Assembly (NCBI RefSeq): GCF_001556045.1
Contig: NZ_LSIC01000049.1
Span: forward strand, 1 to 30,221
DNA: 30,221 bases
Reading direction: 5' to 3'
Origin: Bradyrhizobium sp. CCH5-F6
GTDB lineage: Bacteria > Pseudomonadota > Alphaproteobacteria > Rhizobiales > Xanthobacteraceae
The translations under genes were made by a program, and so were the position numbers. The notes below the pieces were generated by a model. That model saw only the letters and a program-made list of their open reading frames with translations. It did no database searches and was not told where the DNA came from. Shown piece after piece: positions 27,093 through 30,221 of this stretch. Position 1 is the first letter of the stretch. The number at the start of each line of letters is the position of its first letter.

Positions 27093-27498
27093 AGCGTCAC
27101 TCCGTGGACCGACTGCTCACGTCGGTGTTCGTAGAGTGCCATAGTCCACGCAAGCCTGCTCTGACGCAAGTGCAGGGCAGGGTAAATTCGTCACTAAAAC
27201 TACAAACATGATCAGCTCAGCGGATTGCGCGCGGCCCCGGTGTTGCATGCAGGGCACAGGCTCGGTGAAACCAAGAAGCTGAGTTAATAAACTATTTTGA
27301 TTAATGGAACGGCGCAGGCATATTGTCGCATGACGGTGGGGGGTACTCGATCGTCCCGTTGCAGGTGGTTCGCTCACGTCCCTCGCGTCGAAAGCGGGTG
27401 TCCGAAAGCGCAAAGCGGCCGAGCGGATTTGACAGAGACGGGGATCTGGGGGGCCTGACGGTCCAGTCTCCGCGAAATACGCAACTTGGAGGTTCTAA
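27093..27498. promoter_or_regulatory. Long divergent regulatory region between marR-type gene and porin
   Basis: A 406-base gap without a gene. It should hold the MarR promoter (minus strand) and the porin promoter with a long leader. Visible elements are an AT-rich inverted repeat TTAAT/ATTAA (27284-27288 with 27300-27304), a TTGACA at 27429-27434 without a good -10 partner, and the strong porin ribosome-binding site GGAGG at 27487-27491. I cannot place either transcription start. Confidence 0.45.
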
Positions 27499-29022
27499 AT
27501 GAAAGTGGTGAGGAGCCTTTTGCTCGGCACTGCGGCGGGTCTGATCGCCGTCGGTGGAGCCCAGGCGGCCGATCTTCCGGTCAAGGCCAAGGCGGTCGAA
27601 TACGTCAAGATCTGCTCGCTGTACGGCGCCGGGTTCTACTACATCCCGGGCACCGACACCTGCATCAAGCTGGGCGGCTATCTGCGTGCTGAAGTCGCGC
27701 TCAATGCGGGCGGCAACTACAGCGCTCAGTACAACGGCGTGTTCGCGGCGAACAACCGCCTGACGAACTACTACTCGATGCGCGCTCGCCAGGATCTGAA
27801 CATCGATACGCGCACCGCGACCGAGTACGGCGTGGTCCGCACCTATTTCGATGCGGTCTTCAGCTGGACGACCGGCAGCTATGTCGGCACCGGCTCTGCC
27901 ACAGGTGCGACCGGCTACAGTGCCACGACGGCAGGCACGACCAACCTCAACCCGACGGACGGTGGCATCTCGGGCGGTTCGCTCGGCGTCTACTATGCCT
28001 TCATCCAGTTCGCCGGCTTCACCATGGGTAAGGCCGTGTCGCAGTTCGACGCGCCCTGGATCAACTATCCCGGCAACAACTTCGACCAGCTGGTCGGCGG
28101 CAGCGGCTCGACCAACGGCGTCGCCCAGTTTACCTACACGGCCGATTTCGGCCAGGGCGTGACGGCGACGATCTCGGCGCAGGACCAGACTCAGTTCTTC
28201 ACGACCAACATCTGGAACACGGCCGGCATGAGCACCACCGGTGTCCTCGGTGGCGCCTACGGCTCGAACGACATCGGCGGCACCCGGTCGCCCGACATCG
28301 TCGGCACCGTCCGCGTCGAACAGGCCTGGGGCCTGTTCCAGGCGTCGGTCGCCGCGCACGACAACCATGCCGCCTACTACGGCGCCACTGAAACCACCGG
28401 TCATCCCGAAGACAAGTGGGGCTGGGCCGTCCAGCTCGCTCTGTCGATCAAGAACATTCCGACCGGCGCCGGCGACGTGATCAACATCTCGGGCGTCTAC
28501 ACCGAGGGCGCGAGCCGCTACAACTTCCAGTCGCTGGCAGCGACCAGCTACTCTATGTTCGGCAGCTCGAACGCTGCCTATCAGAGCATCGGCTTCGCCG
28601 GCGTCTCTGACGCGGTGTTCGGCCCTGGCGGCCAGCTCGAGCTGACCAAGACCTACGGTTTCCGTGGTGCCTACACCCACAATTGGAGCCCGTACTGGAA
28701 TACGGCGCTCTACGGCGCGTGGGCTGCGGTCAGCTACAGCGGCACCGCGAAGGGTCTGATCTGCGGCAACGCGGCGTTCGCCACCCTGACCGGCGCCTGC
28801 AACCCGGACTTCAACATCGGCCAGGTCGGCGTCATCACCCGCTGGACGCCGGTGAAGAACCTGACCTTCTCGGCCGACTTCACCTACAGCCACCTCGATC
28901 AGAAATATTCGGGCGTGATCACGACCGGAGCTCTGACGGGTGTCGCCAAGCCGGCGGCGACCTACGAGCTGAAGGACCAGGACACCTACAGCCTGCTGCT
29001 GCGCGCTCAGCGCAACTGGTAA
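27499..29022 (+). CDS. Outer membrane porin (Porin_2 family)
   Basis: Rhizobiales-type trimeric beta-barrel porin, 507 aa. It has a Sec signal peptide (MKVVRSLLLGTAAGLIAVGG, cleavage after AQA before ADLPVKAK). The mature start YVKICSLYGAGFYYIPGTDTCIKLGGYLRAE, with two cysteines, is the family hallmark. Alternating aromatic strands run to the C-terminal YSLLLRAQRNW, which ends in an aromatic residue as BAM substrates do. The GGAGG ribosome-binding site is 7 bases upstream. Low codon heterogeneity and the terminator suggest high expression. Pore selectivity is unknown. Confidence 0.95.
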   Translation: MKVVRSLLLGTAAGLIAVGGAQAADLPVKAKAVEYVKICSLYGAGFYYIPGTDTCIKLGGYLRAEVALNAGGNYSAQYNGVFAANNRLTNYYSMRARQDLNIDTRTATEYGVVRTYFDAVFSWTTGSYVGTGSATGATGYSATTAGTTNLNPTDGGISGGSLGVYYAFIQFAGFTMGKAVSQFDAPWINYPGNNFDQLVGGSGSTNGVAQFTYTADFGQGVTATISAQDQTQFFTTNIWNTAGMSTTGVLGGAYGSNDIGGTRSPDIVGTVRVEQAWGLFQASVAAHDNHAAYYGATETTGHPEDKWGWAVQLALSIKNIPTGAGDVINISGVYTEGASRYNFQSLAATSYSMFGSSNAAYQSIGFAGVSDAVFGPGGQLELTKTYGFRGAYTHNWSPYWNTALYGAWAAVSYSGTAKGLICGNAAFATLTGACNPDFNIGQVGVITRWTPVKNLTFSADFTYSHLDQKYSGVITTGALTGVAKPAATYELKDQDTYSLLLRAQRNW

Positions 29023-29045
29023 GCCCGGGCTTTTCGAGCTTGCTG

Positions 29046-29076
29046 AAGCCCCGGCGGGAAACCGCCGGGGCTTTCT
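29046..29076 (+). terminator. Rho-independent terminator after the porin gene
   Basis: A 12-bp stem (AAGCCCCGGCGG at 29046-29057 with 29062-29073) closed by a GAAA tetraloop, followed by a short T-containing tail. It begins 24 bases after the porin stop. Confidence 0.9.
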
Positions 29077-29159
29077 CGCAAAGACAAAAGTGAGGGGAGT
29101 TCGGAAAACCTGTGCAGAAGACGAAGGCGAGCCATGCGATCCGATCGCCTCAGGATTTA

Positions 29160-29188
29160 TTTACTTACCTGAGTTACTAAGCTATATG
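29160..29188 (+). promoter_or_regulatory. Candidate promoter of a small RNA
   Basis: A TTTACT element at 29160-29165 is followed, after exactly 17 bases, by TATATG at 29183-29188. No ORF follows. The predicted start would be near 29195, about 50 bases before a strong terminator. Confidence 0.4.
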
Positions 29189-29194
29189 CCTATC

Positions 29195-29279
29195 GGCCCA
29201 ATACGAAAGTTGCGGCTCTTAGCTCTACGCTAAGCCTCCATGAACCTCCGGTGATGCCCCGCCGGAGGTTTTTGTTTTT
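29195..29279 (+). ncRNA. Candidate small RNA between porin and gcrA
   Basis: An orphan transcription unit of about 85 nt: promoter-like sequence upstream, no ORF, and a 3' Rho-independent terminator (AACCTCCGG at 29243-29251 with 29262-29270, then TTTGTTTTT). An internal hairpin pairs TTAGC with GCTAA, extended by GGC/GCC. The unpaired stretch between the hairpins carries CCTCC, complementary to Shine-Dalgarno sequences, and CCTCC recurs in the terminator arm. The T-run follows the hairpin only on the plus strand, so it does not serve gcrA. Ends are estimates. Confidence 0.5.
29243..29279 (+). terminator. Rho-independent terminator of the candidate small RNA
   Basis: A 9-bp stem with a 10-base loop and a T-rich tail (29269-29279). 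The porin has its own terminator 170 bases earlier, so this one implies a separate plus-strand transcript. Confidence 0.85.
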
Positions 29280-29294
29280 GAGGATGACGCCGCT

Positions 29295-29768
29295 TCAGCC
29301 GCGCATCACGCGTGCGCGCGCATGCGGCCGGTAGGCGAGGCGGCTGTGACCGGTGCAATAGGGCTGGCCGTCGGGAGCCGTGTTGCCGCAGAAGCAGAAA
29401 TCGTCTTCGCCCGGCGTCGAGATCGGCCATCGGCAGCGGTTCTCGGACAGTTCCAGCAGCGAGCAGCGATTGGCCTCCTCGATGGGGCCTGCGATCACGG
29501 GTGCATCGGCCTCGCCATAGATCGTCGCGAGCATCGCATATTGCAGCCGGGGCACGGCCCGTCGAGCCCGCGCCGAGCTTTTGTCCTGGACCTTGCGCTC
29601 GTCGACCGTCCGTCCGCGCGTCAGATTCAGCCGGGACAGCTTGCCGATGACGGCATTGCGGCTGACGCCGATGTCGGCGGCGATCTCGCGGCAGGAGAGG
29701 CCGGCCTCGAAATGTTGCTTCAGCAGTTCAATGCGTTCGTCGGTCCAGGTTGGTGAGAGAACAGGCAT
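29295..29768 (-). CDS. gcrA: Cell-cycle regulator GcrA
   Basis: Alphaproteobacterial transcription factor that works with sigma-70 RNA polymerase at promoters carrying CcrM-methylated GANTC sites. I start it at 29768 (MPVLSPTWTDERIELLKQHF), giving 157 aa; ATG 29801 is also in frame. The N-terminal HTH (GLSCREIAADIGVSRNAVIGKLSRLNL) binds DNA. The C-terminal RNA-polymerase-interaction part holds CSLLELSENRCRWPI and FCFCGNTAPDGQPYCTGHSRLAY with its cysteines. The length and both domains match known GcrA proteins. No strong ribosome-binding site is seen at either start. Confidence 0.93.
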   Translation of the reverse strand: MPVLSPTWTDERIELLKQHFEAGLSCREIAADIGVSRNAVIGKLSRLNLTRGRTVDERKVQDKSSARARRAVPRLQYAMLATIYGEADAPVIAGPIEEANRCSLLELSENRCRWPISTPGEDDFCFCGNTAPDGQPYCTGHSRLAYRPHARARVMRG

Positions 29769-29842
29769 GTGTAACGGTCCCAGGTTGCAGATGTCGGCCA
29801 TCCGCCTGCTCGAGATCCGTCCGCCTCACGTCCGGCGCGCGC

Positions 29843-30040
29843 TCACGTCCTGCCATTGTCGCGGATCGACAGGAGCCCGTCCTTGATGGCGAGACGGATG
29901 CCTTCCTCGATCAAGGTACGTGCGACGCCGGGAACGCTGGTGCCGTGGGTGCCCTGTCTCACCAGTTTTTCGAGATACGCGATGGTCGAGAGCGCCAAGG
30001 TTACGGGAATGCGGTCAGTCTCGGCTTTTTCGGTGGCCAT
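29843..30040 (-). CDS. Small ribbon-helix-helix-like protein
   Basis: A 65-aa protein from ATG 30040. The segment RIPVTLALSTIAYLEKLVRQ, then GTHGTSVPGVARTLIEEGIRLAI, fits a strand followed by two helices, as in CopG/Arc ribbon-helix-helix DNA-binding proteins. It could be a transcription regulator or an antitoxin-like protein, but no toxin gene is adjacent. It is upstream of gcrA on the same strand with a 74-base gap. A GANTC site (GACTC at 30087-30091) lies about 50 bases upstream of its start. Confidence 0.7.
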   Translation of the reverse strand: MATEKAETDRIPVTLALSTIAYLEKLVRQGTHGTSVPGVARTLIEEGIRLAIKDGLLSIRDNGRT

Positions 30041-30142
30041 GGCCGAACGCTAGCCTCTTACTCGGGTACATAAAAGTAACGATTAAGACTCTATTTAGGT
30101 TCAGGGGTGGAAGTCAAATCCGGGCCAATCCGGTGTATCAGC

Positions 30143-30221
30143 TCATTGGAATCGCTTGAGAAATTCGGCATGGCGCCGCGCGCCGCCCGAACGGGCGGGT
30201 AGCGGCGTCGCGTCGATGGGG
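30143..30221 (-). CDS. Possible 3' end of a gene entering from the right edge
   Basis: On the minus strand a frame open from the window edge reads PIDATPLPARSGGARRHAEF, then LKRFQ and a stop at 30143-30145. It looks like a protein C-terminus but only about 25 codons are visible and no family can be named. A hairpin CCGCCC-gaac-GGGCGG (30183-30198) lies inside it, so it could equally be non-coding. Confidence 0.3.
   Translation of the reverse strand, partial: PIDATPLPARSGGARRHAEFLKRFQ

Noticed and set aside
27301..28893. 530-codon minus-strand open frame over the porin
   Set aside because: Antisense shadow in a GC-rich, strongly coding region; the plus-strand porin has signal peptide, ribosome-binding site and terminator.

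Overview
The window looks like chromosome from a Bradyrhizobium-type alphaproteobacterium (Nitrobacteraceae). The evidence is high GC, a GcrA cell-cycle regulator, a rhizobial Porin_2-type outer-membrane porin, an alphaproteobacterial cytochrome bc1 chaperone, the core order nrdR-ribD-ribE-ribH-nusB-thiL-hppA, and several short dispersed palindromic repeats that I know from the Bradyrhizobium/Rhodopseudomonas lineage. The genus call is inference from gene content.

Left part (1-16442): conserved housekeeping genes. The 3' part of glyA is followed by nrdR, the riboflavin genes ribD, ribE and ribH, then nusB, thiL and a potassium-independent proton-pumping pyrophosphatase gene (hppA) ending at a strong terminator. 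Many stops and starts overlap (ATGA, TAATG), as in an operon. Two dispersed repeats sit inside this operon. An animal-type haem peroxidase, a Tat-exported TTT-family binding protein and bamE follow. Divergent from bamE is a block with the cytochrome bc1 chaperone, a YceD/DUF177 gene, plsX, fabH, ihfA and a MerR regulator. It ends at tRNA-Pro(GGG).

Middle part (16443 to about 24000): accessory DNA behind the tRNA gene. A tyrosine recombinase (one in-frame amber codon) and a small excisionase-like HTH gene sit beside the tRNA, the usual layout of a tRNA-integrated element. Next come small unknown genes, a secreted unknown protein, a two-helix membrane protein, and a protein carrying the three motifs of rolling-circle HUH replication initiators with a 13-bp hairpin just before its start. 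After that lies a truncated C-terminus of a phage tail tape-measure protein, abutting another truncated ORF head to head. A single-domain globin, a possible DUF3833-like fragment, a small secreted protein and an inverted pair of dispersed repeats complete the stretch. I found no second copy of the tRNA 3' end, so the right boundary is not defined. The region reads as a decayed, composite integrative element with phage remains.

Right part (24000-30221): core-like genes again. These are a short-chain dehydrogenase, an alpha/beta-hydrolase-fold protein lacking the usual nucleophile serine, a MarR regulator, a large porin with its terminator, a probable small RNA (promoter plus terminator, no ORF), gcrA, and a ribbon-helix-helix-like gene. 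The same roughly 100-bp repeat occurs twice in the window, each time between convergent genes.
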